Positions 1 to 14,287 of a stretch of 64,000 bases of DNA are shown here, piece after piece; within the stretch, counting starts at the first letter, position 1; each line of letters opens with the position of its first letter. Position numbers and translations under genes: made by a program. A model generated the notes under the pieces. The model did no database searches and was not told the DNA's origin. It saw only the letters and a list, made by a program, of their open reading frames with translations. This DNA comes from Tubulanus polymorphus (taxonomy: Eukaryota; Nemertea; Palaeonemertea; Tubulaniformes; Tubulanidae), in the NCBI RefSeq assembly GCF_964204645.1, contig NC_134026.1, positions 31,357,150-31,421,149 on the forward strand, read 5' to 3'.

Positions 1-1692
1 GTCCGTAAAATGACTCTCAATTCAGAAACATCATTCCGGCATCGATTACACCGAAACCCGATGCCTTTACCCATAATGCACAGGCGGCGGATGTAATAGC
101 ACTTCCTTTACGCGGAACTTCCGCTAAAACCTAAACCAGCAACGAGAAATAACTTTGCGAATTGCGTGGATAACAATAATAGCGACAAGGCTCGAGTCAG
201 AGCTTCCGCGATCCGTGGAACTGGAAAATATCGGCGGCGGTTTTACCCTGAAGGTATCACAGTTACTCGACCGATAAAATCGTCATTCAATTTATTCCTA
301 TTCATTTGCTTTGAAGATCCCGTTTATCGGTAGGACTGATACCCCCAATCACGACCGAACGGTCGCCGGCCAATTCATCCGCGTTCGGATTTTTAATAGA
401 TTTTTGTGATTGTTCATTCAAGCGCGATTAGGACGAAAGATGCAGAAAACCGGTAGGGGTGAGTCAGATAGAGGCGGCGGCGCGGGGTAAAGTTTCCAAT
501 CACGCTGAGCTTAGTACTGCTACTGCGACAGATATCCCGTGGTATTCAGCAACAATTTGCTTCACCTAATGAAGCGGAATAAATCCAGGTCTCGCTGTAT
601 CGCTATAGATAGCGAGACCGACTAAACCCGCACACCCTCATCAATTTACAGAAAAATACTGAATCCGTGTGTTCAGCTCCGTCGAGAAACCTTGAGTTCA
701 CAGAACAGAAACTCTAATTAGCGGAGTTGTGATTTAAAGTTTACAAGTGGTCTTAAATCTTAAAAATCGTCTAAAGTTTCGCGAAAAGATACTAAATCTG
801 AATTCATCCCCGTTGTGAAACATTGGCCTCAGTTTTTCATAACGCTCTTATTATGTCCCGTTGTTGCTAGGGATTCACGCTGTTGGAATGTTGCCAAAGT
901 TGTCAAAAAACATTTAAGGACCGATGAAATAATGTCAAACTCGCATCGCAAATAAATATCAGAAAAGAGAAAAAAATGACCCAATAAAACAGGATAAATT
1001 AATGTACCCAAACAAAATTGCGGTTCGTAAACTGTGAATGGTTTGTCTAATGGCACTCATTAAAGGAAAATTAATTAAGCATTTTCAACAATGATGGGTT
1101 GTAAAAATCACGAAGAATGTAATTAAATGAAGAGTAAGTTTATAAGACCCTGTTCACTCTTTAGACGATTGAAATGAAAAGCATTTACACCCACAATGAG
1201 TCGTAAATACAATTAAAAAAACAAAACAGTGCCATCAAAATGAAAGAACGCTTCAGAAAACATGTCGAATATGGTGACTTACTTACCCGAGATTGGCTGA
1301 TAAGTTGTCGATGTATGTTATTGTGTATAACTGACTAACGTTCACACACATACAGCTGAAACAATGCATCTCATAGCCGGCTACATTTCATCGACTCATT
1401 AACACAATTTTCACCAATCTATCATTTATCACCATTTAACGTAAGCTTATACCTATTTACACTGTTATCAAAATCATAATTCATTGGCGTGATGTGTTTT
1501 ATACATCACAGGGTGTCATTATACAAAGTGAAACGTTTTGTTGTTGCCATTCTGCGGTTTTGACTGCGCTGGAAGCTTGTGAAATAGCTTACTGATCTTT
1601 TAGCTATAAAGCTGGAAGCTTGTGAAATAGCTTCGATCTTTTGTGTGGACTCCGCTTACCTCGGATTACAACAGGCCCCGGACTCTGTTTGC

Positions 1693-1776
1693 CGAGGAGT
1701 CGATTGCCTCGAAACAGTGGTCGAGTGCGTAGCGCACCTGACTTCAACGCCATAGGTATCGGGTTCGAAACCTTCC
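1693..1776 (+). mobile_element. tRNA-derived SINE-like head
   Basis: The stretch contains an A-box-like sequence (TGGTCGAGTGC, about 1721) followed at tRNA-like distance by a B-box-like sequence (GGGTTCGAAACC, about 1761). It does not fold as a complete tRNA. The upstream segment around 1670 (CCCCGGACTCTGTTTGCC) recurs in similar form near 27.93 kb, as expected for a dispersed element. A tRNA-derived SINE fragment fits best; a decayed tRNA gene is the alternative. Confidence 0.45.
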
Positions 1777-3747
1777 CAAAAACAAGGTTCATTTCTTATT
1801 GGAAAATCCCTTTTTTCAAACCCCTACTTAACGCTGTGGACCTAACCAACCTTACCATACAGCGAATTTACGTTTTCAAAATTCAGATATTGTCTAAATA
1901 TTTGACACAATTTTTGTAAAGCTTTTGTAAAATGGAATGCTCATTATTTCATGCAACAAGTCTATTATCTGGATTACAAAAACTACAGCGTTTATCGTCG
2001 CCAGAGCGATGATAGTAGTTACAGACAAAATGAGGAAACTGTTTGAAAATAAACAACTGTTCATAAAATTGTGCAGTTTCATTTCATTTAAAAAACATCA
2101 GTTAAGAGTCAATGTTTACTGCAAACATCTCTTTTGTCTCTGGATCTCACGAATATATTTCCAATTACTCCCAGATAAATATCAACCGACAAATCTGATA
2201 TCTATCTGATATCTCTGATATCTATCTGATATCTATCCCGCTAAACGCGAGTCAATATTCATTTCACTTTATCATGATATATATTTGACTAAAAGTGGCA
2301 TTGGATGATACAAGCGTCGTAAGGGAATAAAATTGATTGAATTCAATTCGCTCCGGTGCAGAATGGATGACCTTCAACGCTACTGTGGCAATCGAGGATT
2401 CCACTTATGGCAAGCGATGGTCCACCGCGGGGTGTCGCTAGTAGCAACTCGGTCTTCTAGATTACAATCACGGACTCGACATTCTAATGAAATTAAGGCG
2501 GATTTTCCAAATTTCGGCACCGAATTTCTCAGTGGTCTTTTTTGAAAAAGGCACTTAACCAAAAAAGAGCGGATTCGAACCAACGGAACCCACCCCATCC
2601 CCTGTATCCGCCCGTTTAATGATTTAGAACCAGTATTTCATGGACTCGCTGCGAATCGGGTGAGAATGGTGATCATTTATCAGTGTCAGTAACACGTGAC
2701 ACGATCTACTGACAAATGGCAGTTAAATCATGTGTGAGATACAGAAACTGAATGTGAAAAATTGAAACCAGGCAATTATAGGTTGGTTGATTGAATAGAA
2801 GTGCTACAGTTAATTAGATCTGATGCCCCTATGTGTCTAGTGAAGCCACCCCGATGACTCTCTACACAGCGAGTATAGACGGCTCTCATTCCTATACTAT
2901 CCATCAAAACACTTGATGGATAGTAGGTCTAATTGAAAAGTACGGTATCCAATTTACAACTCAGTAACAAACATGGCTTTAATACTGTCTGTTTAAAGGG
3001 AACTAACTCATTGTGACGTAGAGTTTTTGATACGGTATCATTTTTGTTTAGCCTAATTTCATATCATCAAATTCAGGTTCAAAACCCGATTTGATAAACC
3101 TGTCCAAATTTATCGAAATTCTGATTTTTTTTTTCATTTAGGAAATACAAAAATATAAACTCTCAACAAAAAAAAAGATTTTATTTGATCGTTTTGAAGC
3201 GGAGGCTTTTGACGACGGAGATGTGTCGCGGTATAGTAGTAATGAACGTTATCTATAAGAAACAGGTCTCGCCTCGTGTGAGATGTCTGACACAGTCAGT
3301 CCATGTTACCACTCTCTTCAGTCGAGTCTCACGATGACTTATGGTAATTATTCTAGCTGTAAGATTGTGTGTACGATCATTAGTTAGATCCGTCGGAAAC
3401 TCGAGGATCAGTCTCTAAGGATCGTCAGTTATCAGCAACTTCACAGTGTCCTAAACATTCCCTGGTTACCGGGCCGTATAACGGCGTAATAACAGTTTAT
3501 TATCACCGTGTAAAAACCTGACAGATCTGAAAATCCGTTAATCGTTTAAGTAGGAAATATTTGTATTCAGTTTTAGATAGATTCGTCTGCATTTGATCAC
3601 CGCAATTCAGGAGTTTATTGCCAAAACCGACAGTGCCTTCAAACTGCGCGTGAAGTTAAAAGTTTAAAAAAAACTCGAAGCAGTCACTTTCACCGTAGGT
3701 CACACAGAGTATCAAATTTGGTAACTACACCGTTCGTGTTCCCGGGG

Positions 3748-3968
3748 ATGGCTGATAAAGTCGAAACGTTGAATAAACTACTCGGGACGGATCCAACTGG
3801 GCCAATTTTGAATGACTTGTCAAATCCCCAAAGGGCACTGTCTGTGATGTCTGAAAAGGCAATATTAGGCGTATATTACTACCGAACTGATATGCACCGA
3901 TATTTTATTCGTCGACAATCTGATGGACCTGTACAAGTCTGATAAACGCCCCCAGATCCACCCGATAC
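3748..3968. mobile_element. Short non-autonomous element, GGATCC-type ends
   Basis: The segment begins with GATAAAGTCGAAACGTTGAA, shared with the 69-bp satellite at 23.2-24.4 kb, and continues with a block starting GGGCCAATTTTGAA that recurs around 28.04 kb in diverged form. The outer sequences (GGGACGGATCCAACTGG and, inverted, CCCCCAGATCCACCCG) resemble weak terminal inverted repeats. I read it as a decayed non-autonomous DNA transposon or composite. The 74-aa open frame across it is not a gene. Confidence 0.4.
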
Positions 3969-5586
3969 GCAACTAGCTCTGGGAGACTTCGTACTCGTTT
4001 TGGTATCGGCAAATTGGCCGTCAAGCGAACAAGTCACGGCCAATTTGACGCTCTATGACGTCCATTCATACGTTTATGAGTATGTTTTATTGAGTGAGTA
4101 TTCACTGTAGCTATCTCTGATTACAGTCGGATAGTCAGTGGAAACGTGTGTGTACACAGCTCCACACAGCCTTGGGAATTTCCTTTCTCATTAACAGATC
4201 GGGGTCCCTCACTCTCTCTCACTCTCACTCACTGAATACGGGAACGAATATGAATACATGATTTAATGAATAGGATGATTATTGATAGAGACTGCGCCCA
4301 CTCGACGAGAGGTTCTTCATTTATTGATTAACTATCGCCGCCGTATAAAAGAGAATCTATAACTATTTCAAATTCATCACAAATATTAGCGTTGATCTAC
4401 AAGTGGCTGATTCATGGCTGGTATAGAACCCCCAGCCGGTTATACCCGACCCGACCGAACGACCGGGCTGAGACTGACTCATCCTCCAGATACTCGCATG
4501 ATCAATTTCATTAAGTTCTCCGGTTATCCAGTCAGCGAGTGTAAGCAAACTTTAATTGTCAACTAGTAGCATCGCTTTCATCGCGAGGGGAGCGAAAAAT
4601 TGTCATAACAAACTTCTATTCGGCGCAGGGTTGGGTTTGAACTGATCAGAGAGAGACTGCGCGATATCGATCAGAGGCAGATCAGAGGCAGGAACTTCTA
4701 TCGGGTTCAATAATGTTCTTACGAAACGAAGTTTCCAGAACTGGTTGACTACAATTCTTACTAATTATAGAAACCTTTATAACAGGAAATTAGAATAAGG
4801 GCAGCAAAACCCTGTATGTTTACATGCATGGGCGTGCGCCACGGGTTTGGGTCCTCAAAAAGGATTTGCATCATAAAGCACAAAGAGTCATGTTAAAACA
4901 AAATGTGACCAGAAATTATTTATTTCGGCAAAAATACCCCCCCCCCATACCTTAAATTCGCCCCTGTAGAATACGCATATTTGTAGCACATTTGAAGCTA
5001 AAGTAGAGTCGTGCTAATTACAGACATGAACAGTATTACATCAGCATCGAGCGGGATGTATATAGAGATGGAGTTAATTAGCGACTGTAGCCACAGGAGG
5101 CTGAGAAACAGACCATCGACATCACACGTATTTTTATCAAAGGAATTCTATTTGTACGTTAAGAGAAAGGGGAAATAGACGCGCGGAAGAATATGTGATC
5201 TGATAATATATAATGATTATACCAACAGAGGGAGATGCGCTTTATGGATTGTCATGGAAACGGAAGAACCTGCTGAAATACTACCCCGATACCTAAAAAC
5301 GTTCATTTCATCAACCCTTCGCGGGGGGCAAACGTTGAAATTAAATTAATGCCGAGCGAGCATATCATATGTGCAGATATGATGACGTCACTGGAGGTTA
5401 TTAATTTAGTGTTTATTATCAGTGAAGGCGACAAGTGTCTCCACGTCTCTCCGCGGTTCGTGTACTGATTATCAATTTACCTGTCACCGAACTGAAAACC
5501 ATTATTCGGAAATTAATCTCTTGTGAATCGCTGAAAATTCGAATGTTTTATTCTTATCTTTCAAAGACTTTCCTATAGAATAATAT

Positions 5587-5686
5587 ATCCCTCTCCCTCT
5601 CCCTCTCCCTCTCCCTCTCCCTCTCCCTCTCCCTCTCCCTCTCCCTCTCCCTCTCCCTCTCCCTCTCCCCCTCTCCCTCTCCCTCA
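5587..5686. repeat. (CCCTCT)n simple repeat
   Basis: About 16 copies of the hexamer CCCTCT lie on the plus strand with one short interruption near 5668. The strand is a strong purine/pyrimidine tract, which can adopt triplex structure. An arginine-glycine open frame on the minus strand is only the repeat read as codons. Confidence 0.95.
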
Positions 5687-8109
5687 GCAAAAAGGTGGTA
5701 TCGTATGGCTTAGATCACGGACATTTTGGATTTATAGACACTTAAGACCAATCCAAACTCATTTTGGTTATATAGCCAATCAAAAAAAAGTTTACAGAAA
5801 ACGATACGTGCCCATAGGTTCACTAAGAACCTTCATGTCTATTATATTACCACAGGTGGTTTAGCGAACACGTGACCGGTTTCTAGGACTAGGTGCGGAA
5901 CCCAAACTTCTTATTTACAATCAAGTTCATTAAATCTAGTTTTTGTAAAATCTGCTTGACGAGAATTAGAATCACGGCAGCTGCTGCTGAGTGCAGCTGC
6001 AGCTAAGAGTGCAGCTTACGAGGCGCCAAAAATATTCAAATTCAATCGGCTTAAAATTCCTGATCGTGAGAGACTTAGAGAGTGTGAGACTCAGAGAGAT
6101 CGAGCGAGGCGTAAAAACCAACTCACAAAAAAATAACAGAGATACATCACCGAAATACGACGGCTTAAATATCTCTCGATCTCTGAAACGATTCTGAGTT
6201 TTATAGAAACAGTTTCTGCGAATTGCGTAAAAACACATTCCTTACTGGAAGACAAACAAATAAAATGATGAAGATGTGAGATCTGTTAGTGTCGACGCCA
6301 TGTCTGTTTTACTAAATATCATATTGTCACTTTTCAATAATCTGCTCACGTAGCACTTGTGAATATTCTCAACATTATTTTTTTACTGTTGTTTTTGTTG
6401 CTTTAAACAGAAATATTAGTGATTAAATCAGAGCCAGGCCCCGATAGAGTAGAATCATGATCGCGGTTTATAGCGTGAATTCTACGGGGTACATGAATAA
6501 TAAATACCCGCGTTACTTAACTAAAGTTGACACGTCGATAGCGCGAGAGCCGTGTGTACGGGGGTAATTTAAATAATTGCAGCGGTTTAGGAGGCACCAA
6601 TCAAATACTGACACAATCGATTCCGCGAAACGAACAAACTTTTTATGTTCGGTATTAAGCTCATTATCTAAGTCGTATGAAACACTTGTTGGCGATGGTC
6701 CCCAGACGACTTATGACTCATCAATCGTTAACGCCGACAACCTGTGGCGTATTTCACGAGCTGAATTTCAATTTCAAGTGACAAATACGGTCGAATTGGT
6801 TTCGATTTTCCCACTACACGATTTAGTAGAAGAAGTATGGAAGGCTCGGGCGCTGATGGGTTTAATTTATCGGTGTGAGTTCAATGATTGAATGAATTGT
6901 AACCGTTTCAATCAGCGGGGGCCGAGCAGTTCCTACTTCAATGCATGCCGCCACCACGCCTGATCAAATCTTTTTCTAAAAAGCCGCATCATCAGCGCTA
7001 GTGGGATTAACTTATTTAAATGTTAATTAATCAAACGACATCGGAATCAAACTTGCAAAACGGGTGATTAGTATCTGTTGCTATTTGATTCACGATAGAC
7101 CGCGCCGCGATCTGAAAGGATCTTTTCTTTCCAAAAGAATTCATTCATTTTATTCCATAATAGGATTAAAACCGCTTGATAGAAATTTAAAAAGATTAAA
7201 AACTAAATCTATTCATCAAGAATTAAATACAAAAATTAAAAGGCGCCTGGTACTCTCCTTAGAGACCACGTGAGCAGGGCCTAGTGTCTGTTTCAACTTG
7301 ACTTGAGAGCACATCGGATTGGCTTAAGCTCAGTCAGTGTTTTAATAGTATCTGATATAGGTCTTAATAAGACCAGCACTGATGGGCAGCTGAAATAAAA
7401 ACATCATTTAATCCATTCTACACTGAATTGAAGGATTGCCAAAAAGTTTTAGTTCAGCCATGCTGCTCCTATCTGTGCTCGACTTTTTATCACCTATTAG
7501 GTACTACAAAAACAAAGTCACGTGACATGTCCGCTCAAGCAAAGTTGAAATAGCTATTACAGAGAGATTTAATTTCTAATTTCAAGATTTTATATCATAT
7601 TCATAGACCTTGTTTCTATCGTGCTCGCTATCCAAATACGCTGGCATTTGATTTCAAAATTTCTGTGAAGTTTTGAGCTAAAAGTTTCGAGATTTTGTCA
7701 ATCGAGGTTTACTGAGACGCAGAACCTGTTGATGCTGTCCTTAGTCAGTGTGTAACGCTGATGAATTAGGATTTTGATGCATGAATGTTATTATTATTGA
7801 AAGATAAATGATTCATAACCGTTTCACGTCCGGTCGCCGCCATTGCTCGTTATTCGTTCAATCTAAATCTGTTCAAGCTGCCGGATTTAATTCATTATTG
7901 GTGATCACGGTTTAAATTCTGTGATGGTTTTCAATTATCTCTCAATGATTGCATATTCTCTATAACTATCTATTTCCTTTTCATCTTGTGTTTATCGATG
8001 CATAAAATGTCATAAACTGAGGTTTAGTGGTTATTGAGTGAGGAGGCAATGATCAGTGTCAGTCGTCTGGTCTGTCGGACGTAGCAAAGACAACTGTGAA
8101 ACTAAGGTC

Positions 8110-9308
8110 TGAACTGTGGAACTAAGTACTGAAGTGTGGAACTGAGTCCTGGTGTGGAACTGGTCCTGAACTGTGGAAGTGAGATCCTGAACTGTGGAAC
8201 TGAGTCCTGAACTGTGGAACTGAGTCCTGAACTGTGGAACTGAGTCCTGAACTGTGGAACTGAGTCCTGAAGTGTGGAACTGAGTCCTGAAGTGTGGAAC
8301 TGAGTCCTGAACTGTGGAACTGAGTCCTGAACTGTGGAACTGAGTCCTGAACTGTGGAACTGAGTCCTGAAGTGTGGAACTGAGTCCTGAAGTGTGGAAC
8401 TGAGTCCTGAACTGTGGAACTGAGTCCTGAACTGTGGAACTGAGTCCTGAACTGTGGAACTGAGTCCTGAACTGTGGAACTGAGTCCTGAAGTGTGGAAC
8501 TGAGTCCTGAAGTGTGGAACTGAGTCCTGAACTGTGGAACTGAGTCCTGAACTGTGGAACTGAGTCCTGAACTGTGGAACTGAGTCCTGAAGTGTGGAAC
8601 TGAGTCCTGAAGTGTGGAACTGAGTCCTGAACTGTGGAACTGAGTCCTGAACTGTGGAACTGAGTCCTGAACTGTGGAACTGAGTCCTGAACTGTAGAAC
8701 TGGGTCCTGAAGTGTGGAACTGAGTCCTGAACTGTGGAACTGAGTCCTGAACTGTGGAACTGAGTCCTGAACTGTGGAACTGAGTCCTGAACTGTGGAAC
8801 TGAGTCCTGAAGTGTGGAACTGAGTCCTGAAGTGTGGAACTGAGTCCTGAACTGTGGAACTGAGTCCTGAACTGTGGAACTGAGTCCTGAACTGTGGAAC
8901 TGAGTCCTGAAGTGTGGAACTGAGTCCTGAAGTGTGGAACTGAGTCCTGAACTGTGGAACTGAGTCCTGAACTGTAGAACTGGGTCCTGAAGTGTGGAAC
9001 TGAGTCCTGAAGTGTGGAACTGAGTCCTGAACTGTGGAACTGAGTCCTGAACTGTGGAACTGAGTCCTGAACTGTGGAACTGAGTCCTGAAGTGTGGAAC
9101 TGAGTCCTGAAGTGTGGAACTGAGTCCTGAACTGTGGAACTGAGTCCTGAACTGTGGAACTGAGTCCTGAACTGTGGAACTGAGTCCTGAAGTGTGGAAC
9201 TGAGTCCTGAAGTGTGGAACTGAGTCCTGAACTGTGGAACTGAGTCCTGAACTGTGGAACTGAGTCCTGAACTGTGGAACTGGGTCCTGAACTGTGGAAC
9301 TGGGTCAT
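8110..9308. repeat. 20-bp minisatellite, about 60 copies
   Basis: A 20-bp unit (TGAGTCCTGAACTGTGGAAC with an A/G/C variant at one position) repeats about 60 times, so that 60-base blocks align exactly over more than 1 kb. Variant copies (GAAGTG against GAACTG) recur in a patterned order, suggesting expansion by multi-unit blocks of 5 to 8 units. Because 20 is not a multiple of three, one frame reads all three phases in turn, and no phase holds a stop on the minus strand, giving open frames of up to 427 codons. There is no coding context, and I treat these as artefacts of the repeat. Confidence 0.97.
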
Positions 9309-9309
9309 G

Positions 9310-11240
9310 TTCATGCATAATAAGTTACTGATAAACAGAAGGTTTTTTCTGCATTCACCTCGAGTTATAACGAGTTTAAACAGAGAATAATAGAAATATA
9401 ATCAAATTATATCGAATTCAAATGTTGTCAATAAATTTCAACGAGCACCAGTAATATTCTGATAGAAATGAAATCAATTTTGTTGATTGATATTTGCTGG
9501 AATAACCCGGGGATATATTGGATTTCTTTTTATCACTGGTCCATAGAGATCATCTTAGGAAAAATCATTTTCAATTATTGAATCATTTTTAGCTCGGTTT
9601 CGTGTATTTTTCTGCGATGCCCGTAAGCCTACACTCAAATATAGAATATAGATCAATCAAAAATCAAGATCCACTGATACAGATTTTAAATGTTCTACCG
9701 CATCTTGAGAGTACCTACACTCCAAACGTCAAAAATGATACATGACATTAGCTAAGAGGTTCCATTCATTGATACTTATTTTACTAGAGATTTGTTACTT
9801 TTTAACATCTTATTTACTAATGAATGTATGTTGGACTTGACTTAAATTCTGAAGCGATTTGCAAAATCAGACAAGGGCTCGCATCATCTTTAAGATACAT
9901 AGAGCCATCAGATGCCGTCTACTGGTTGATGTCTTCAGACAATGGAATTTCTTTTTAAAAATCCTCTTAGACTCATCATCAAAATGATATAATTATCAGT
10001 AATAACTATTTTTGGTGAAATAGGATTATTGATTTTCATTTAGAAATATGATCAGAAATATCAGACGATCGCGGTTTGAGTTGTTGATCGATGATCGCTC
10101 GGTTTTTCCGTAGCAGTTTCGCGTATTCAAAGTTTATCCGACTACAATCTCGAGCACAGAACTGCAAGAAATATTAGATTTCTTTATCAATGCAACAATG
10201 ATTCAGAATAGAAAGAAATCTACATGACAATGTCGCCGCGGTGAAACCCCGACGGGAATTATACACAGATCATCCGGTGGCATTTCTTCACGCGTTTACT
10301 GATTAAATTTCCATGTCCGTAAAAGAATGTTATAATATAAAAATTCCACGCATCACTGCCAGCCGCCAGTGTCTTCAATAATTAATTTTTCATCTTCCTC
10401 GCATCATATCAATAAATCAACCTAGCAATCATAGAAAGACTAAGAGCGAGCGCCGTTTTATGAGACGCGCCGCTTCTTAAATTAAATTCAATGACTCTTA
10501 ATGCAACACAAAAATGTTTTCTTTCTCGACTCGTGATAAAATGATATTCATTTTAATTATCAGCGGCATTGATACGAATCAATTATACGCAAATTGTCTG
10601 ACTAAAATATCGCAGCTTGAAATCCAGCTCGACTCAAGAATTAACTTCAAAATTGAACTGTTTTCAACTCATAGTTAACTTTGACCTTGATGTAAAGAAA
10701 CTCATAACACCCTGGAACCGGATTTAGAGTCAGTGAATTATAGACTCACGATAAGACGTTCTGAATTCAAATTTGAGAATCCCCCAAAAAGTGGAACTGG
10801 GTTTTGATCATTGTACGTTCCCCGTAAGCACCTCTTCGATAAGGGGGTCTCGCTGCTAAGAATGAAACCCAGAGAACTGTGTCAAAGCTATACCGGGTAT
10901 CGGGTAGAGAGGTGATGCTTGTTGAAAGAATAAACACAGCTCTGATTTGTGATGATAAATGTAGGGAATTTATCATTATCTGTATGACATATATATATAT
11001 AAAACCTTCAGATAGAATGAAATATGAACCGTAACAGAAACGACTGCAAAAATGACCGATATGAAATATCACCAAATAATCGGCTTTTCGCCAATGTCAC
11101 ACGTTTTTGTTCACACGCATCAAATTGGCCGTCAATTGGCCGTCAGTTCGGCGTCTTCAGAGCTGCTCTGGACAGAGTTCCAAAGCTGTTCCGCAGTTCC
11201 GCAGATTTGAGTCAGAGTTAAAACATTGCACTCACTCAAA
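9310..11240. other. Intergenic, nothing recognised
   Basis: AT-rich sequence without a supportable exon, RNA gene or strong repeat. Short open frames around 10.77-11.22 kb have no domain and no splice support. Confidence 0.55.
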
Positions 11241-11246
11241 GTTAAC

Positions 11247-11440
11247 TCACAACTATGGAACTGGATCCTGAGTTCAGAGTTAACTCGGACTCACAACTAT
11301 GGAACTGGATCCTGAGTTCAGAGTTAACTCGGACTCACAACTATGGAACTGGATCCTGAGTTCAGAGTTAACTCGGACTCACAACTATGGAACTGGATCC
11401 TGAGTTCAGAGTTAACTCGGACTCACAACTATGGAACTAT
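11247..11440. repeat. 46-bp minisatellite with GGAACTGGATCC core
   Basis: Four to five copies of a unit containing CTATGGAACTGGATCCTGAG and GAGTTAACTCGGACTC repeat in tandem. The core belongs to the same family as the 20-bp array at 8.1 kb and further arrays at 14.3, 30.7, 48.7 and 54.9 kb. Confidence 0.92.
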
Positions 11441-14285
11441 GATCAAATGTTTCCACAAAAAGGAAACATTTCAGGAGGCTCCAAAATATGTGTCTATGAG
11501 TCTCCTCCTAGTTAAGGTGTTTCGGTGATAATCCGCTTATAGAATTTATCAGAGCCACTCAACCGTGGCTTACAAAGGCGTCGATAATGACATGGCCTTC
11601 TCGACTGAATTCGCATTCACCCGGAAAATTCAATTCTTATACATCAAAGTAAAGAATATAATCATTATCATCTTCATAGAACAGACTATAGCGCCGCGCG
11701 GTCGATGTTCAAAAAGTTTCGTTTCAGCGACGTTGATTGATGAAAAAAGGGCCAGAAGTTTGTGAACAGTTTGCCATCGAATATAATGAAGATTTATTCG
11801 CCGATACGATCCCCCGTGTTAAAACGTTCACAACAACCAATGACATCAGACGGATTCGATAGAGCCAACAAATTGTTGCTAATGGATACAAATCCGTGCG
11901 CATCCCGACACAGCTGCGTCGCGCTATTCCGTTAAACCAGACCTATTGAACGGCAGCCAATCATCTCTCTAACTCAACAGACGGGTCTTACCGTAAAAAT
12001 ACCCCTTATAGAACTAGCGACAATTACAGGCCTATTTTACCGCAATCAGTCAACACATTCACGCGGCTGATGCAACAGTGTGGAAGCTGGCGATGATTTC
12101 TTCCCGCGGGAGGGAGGAGGGAAATTTGACCTTTTCGACCGATGAAATTTCGTCACCATATGAGATCAGGAGCTCGTTTTAACTTCAAGCAGGTGTTGAC
12201 TTTATTTACAGACTAAATAATTCAGTTGACCCCCGGGTTGGTCAATTAAATTAAATAGTTTTGCAAAAAGCGTCGTAAATTCTAAATCCTGAGAGCTATT
12301 TATTTCTAAATCATCACGAATCGCTCTTCTAACATCAGCGGCACCAGAATCAGCAGCAATAGCAGCAGTAGCAGCAGCTAGTTCTCAATCCATATTCTCG
12401 TTATGGCAATTTTTTCAAGAATGAATGAAACTCCTCGTTACAACAACTAGTAACATAGTCAGTGCGTGCGCATGCGTAGATTAAACAGTGGCAGGAAAAA
12501 TCACCTTTACAGAGGAAACGATTTGCAGCCCATTGCGCGCGCCTTCGCTTACAAATTAAATTTCCTAAATAGCAGAATTAACAAGTGGAGTCGCAATTAA
12601 TCTGACAGTTCGGGTAAACGAGATTTCAGTATTCAGTACATGTACTGCTAAGAGGTGTTTAAGGAATTTATCACAGCAGCAACAGGCTACAGTCGTTACT
12701 ACTGATTAGCTTTAAGGTAGCGCACTAAATTTGATAAATGAATCTGGGACTCAAGCGTCAACGTCGGAGTGTGGACTCGAATTACAATCGGAATGTTGAG
12801 AGAATCCTGCTTCAAAGAATCCGCCTTAACTTGTATGATCATTAGAGGACTAAAGACCCATCGATATGACCGATTCGTTCTTTAGTTAATCTATCAACTT
12901 GTTAAGACCAGTCCAACGATTTGAGATCATATGGACCTCAGTCCGGGCTGTGAAACCGGCCCAGGGTACAATTCGATAAAAATAAGTTACAGTTTAAAAC
13001 GGTTAAGTTTGAATGGTTTTCGTCATTGAAACATGAATTTGAAAATATGAGATTCATGGTACTGTAGCAAGAATTCAAAAGTTTGAGATTTCAAGTACTG
13101 TTAGATTTGAGAATCTGGCCCCTGGACTCATTTCCATAGTTTGTAGTGAAATACCAACCCACAACTGTACAACATGGCCCGAAACGTTGAAATAAACTAC
13201 CCCGAACTCAAGGGAACATTTACGATTCACTTTTTTTGTATTGTGGGTTTTCACCAGCCGTATCAACGCGGAGTATTTCATAAAACTGATGTTTCTGCAT
13301 CAGTTGCTTGAAATATAGAATACAATATTATCAATATTCTATATCATGTAAAAGATGAATCGTTTTGTTACCAGTGGAGAAATGTATTGATTAAAGAGAG
13401 AGGGAGAGAGAGAGAGAGAAGAGAGAGGGAGAGTAGCCGCAGCTTGTCACAGATCAGACGCTATCAAATAATCGAATATATCAGAGATATGCTCTGATGA
13501 TTCAGCGATTTTTAATTCTTATAGTTACAGAAGTCAAACATCGTCCAATATCGTGAAACGCGACGTAAATATGAATAGAAACTGTCAATCAAACTGCGGA
13601 CAATGAGCATGTTGGAAATGTCATCGATTCGATGGAAAATTTCATCAAAAGAAGAAAGTTTTAAGATCGGGCGCTAACAGCATAAAATGAATTCGACCTC
13701 TTCAGATGATAGTTATCAGAATGAGAGTGGCGAGTAATTGTACCGGTTCGCTATCGATACAAAGTTCACAATAACGTTCTCCATGACAATAACTCTGTTG
13801 AAATTACCCGGCAAACTTCAACTGAAAACAATTAATTTCTTTCGCGAGCGAAGAGAAAATGAAATGAAACTTAAGAAAATCCTTTGCGCGATATGAAGGG
13901 ACAAGATTTTAATCGGGCACTTCGAGTCTGAGTCACACGCGCCAATCTATATCCGGGTAACTGATGGTGGGTATTTTCTCATTAAATTGCAGCCTTGATA
14001 AAAGGAATTCGGAAAATAACTGACAAGAGAGACAATAACACTCACAGAGAGGTTTATCTGAAACCCTAAAAGATAGAGTGGTTTGAAATGTGGGATACAA
14101 TGTCGAATAATGATTCATTCACTCATCCAGTTTAAACACTGTAGTGATTTTGGAATTTCTGAAAGTTCGAAATCTCATTCAGATCCTTGTTTAGGCGTTT
14201 GAGTGGTGAGGTTTGAGTGGTGAGGTTTGAGTTTAGTTTAGCAAAGAGTTGAATAGTTAAGATGTGACTCGGGCTGAAAATGGAC
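11441..14285. other. Intergenic, nothing recognised
   Basis: No supportable gene. A short AGC-rich tract lies at 12.34-12.38 kb and a GA-rich tract at 13.39-13.44 kb. A GAAACGTTGAAATAAACTAC fragment near 13.18 kb belongs to the dispersed family that also forms the 23.2 kb satellite. Confidence 0.55.
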
Positions 14286-14287
14286 TG

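Larger units (their letters stand above)
1..8100. other. Gene-poor flank with dispersed repeats
   Basis: I find no supportable gene here. Open frames are short, lack recognisable domains and have no convincing chain of splice sites. Visible contents are a tRNA-like fragment near 1.7 kb, a repeat-derived stretch at 3.75-3.97 kb, a CCCTCT simple repeat at 5.59-5.69 kb and scattered AT-rich DNA. Positions 180-560 are somewhat richer in CG dinucleotides than the surroundings, which could mark a promoter or first exon of a gene off the left edge, but no reading frame supports that. Confidence 0.6.

Noticed and set aside
3718-3942. 74-codon plus-strand frame
   Set aside because: It lies entirely within dispersed-repeat sequence that recurs at 23 and 28 kb.
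6577-6891. 104-codon plus-strand frame
   Set aside because: No recognisable domain, no splice support, isolated in repeat-rich flank; consistent with chance.
8031-9318. 427- and 398-codon minus-strand open frames
   Set aside because: They are phase readings of a 20-bp tandem repeat, without promoter, splice context or non-repetitive protein part.
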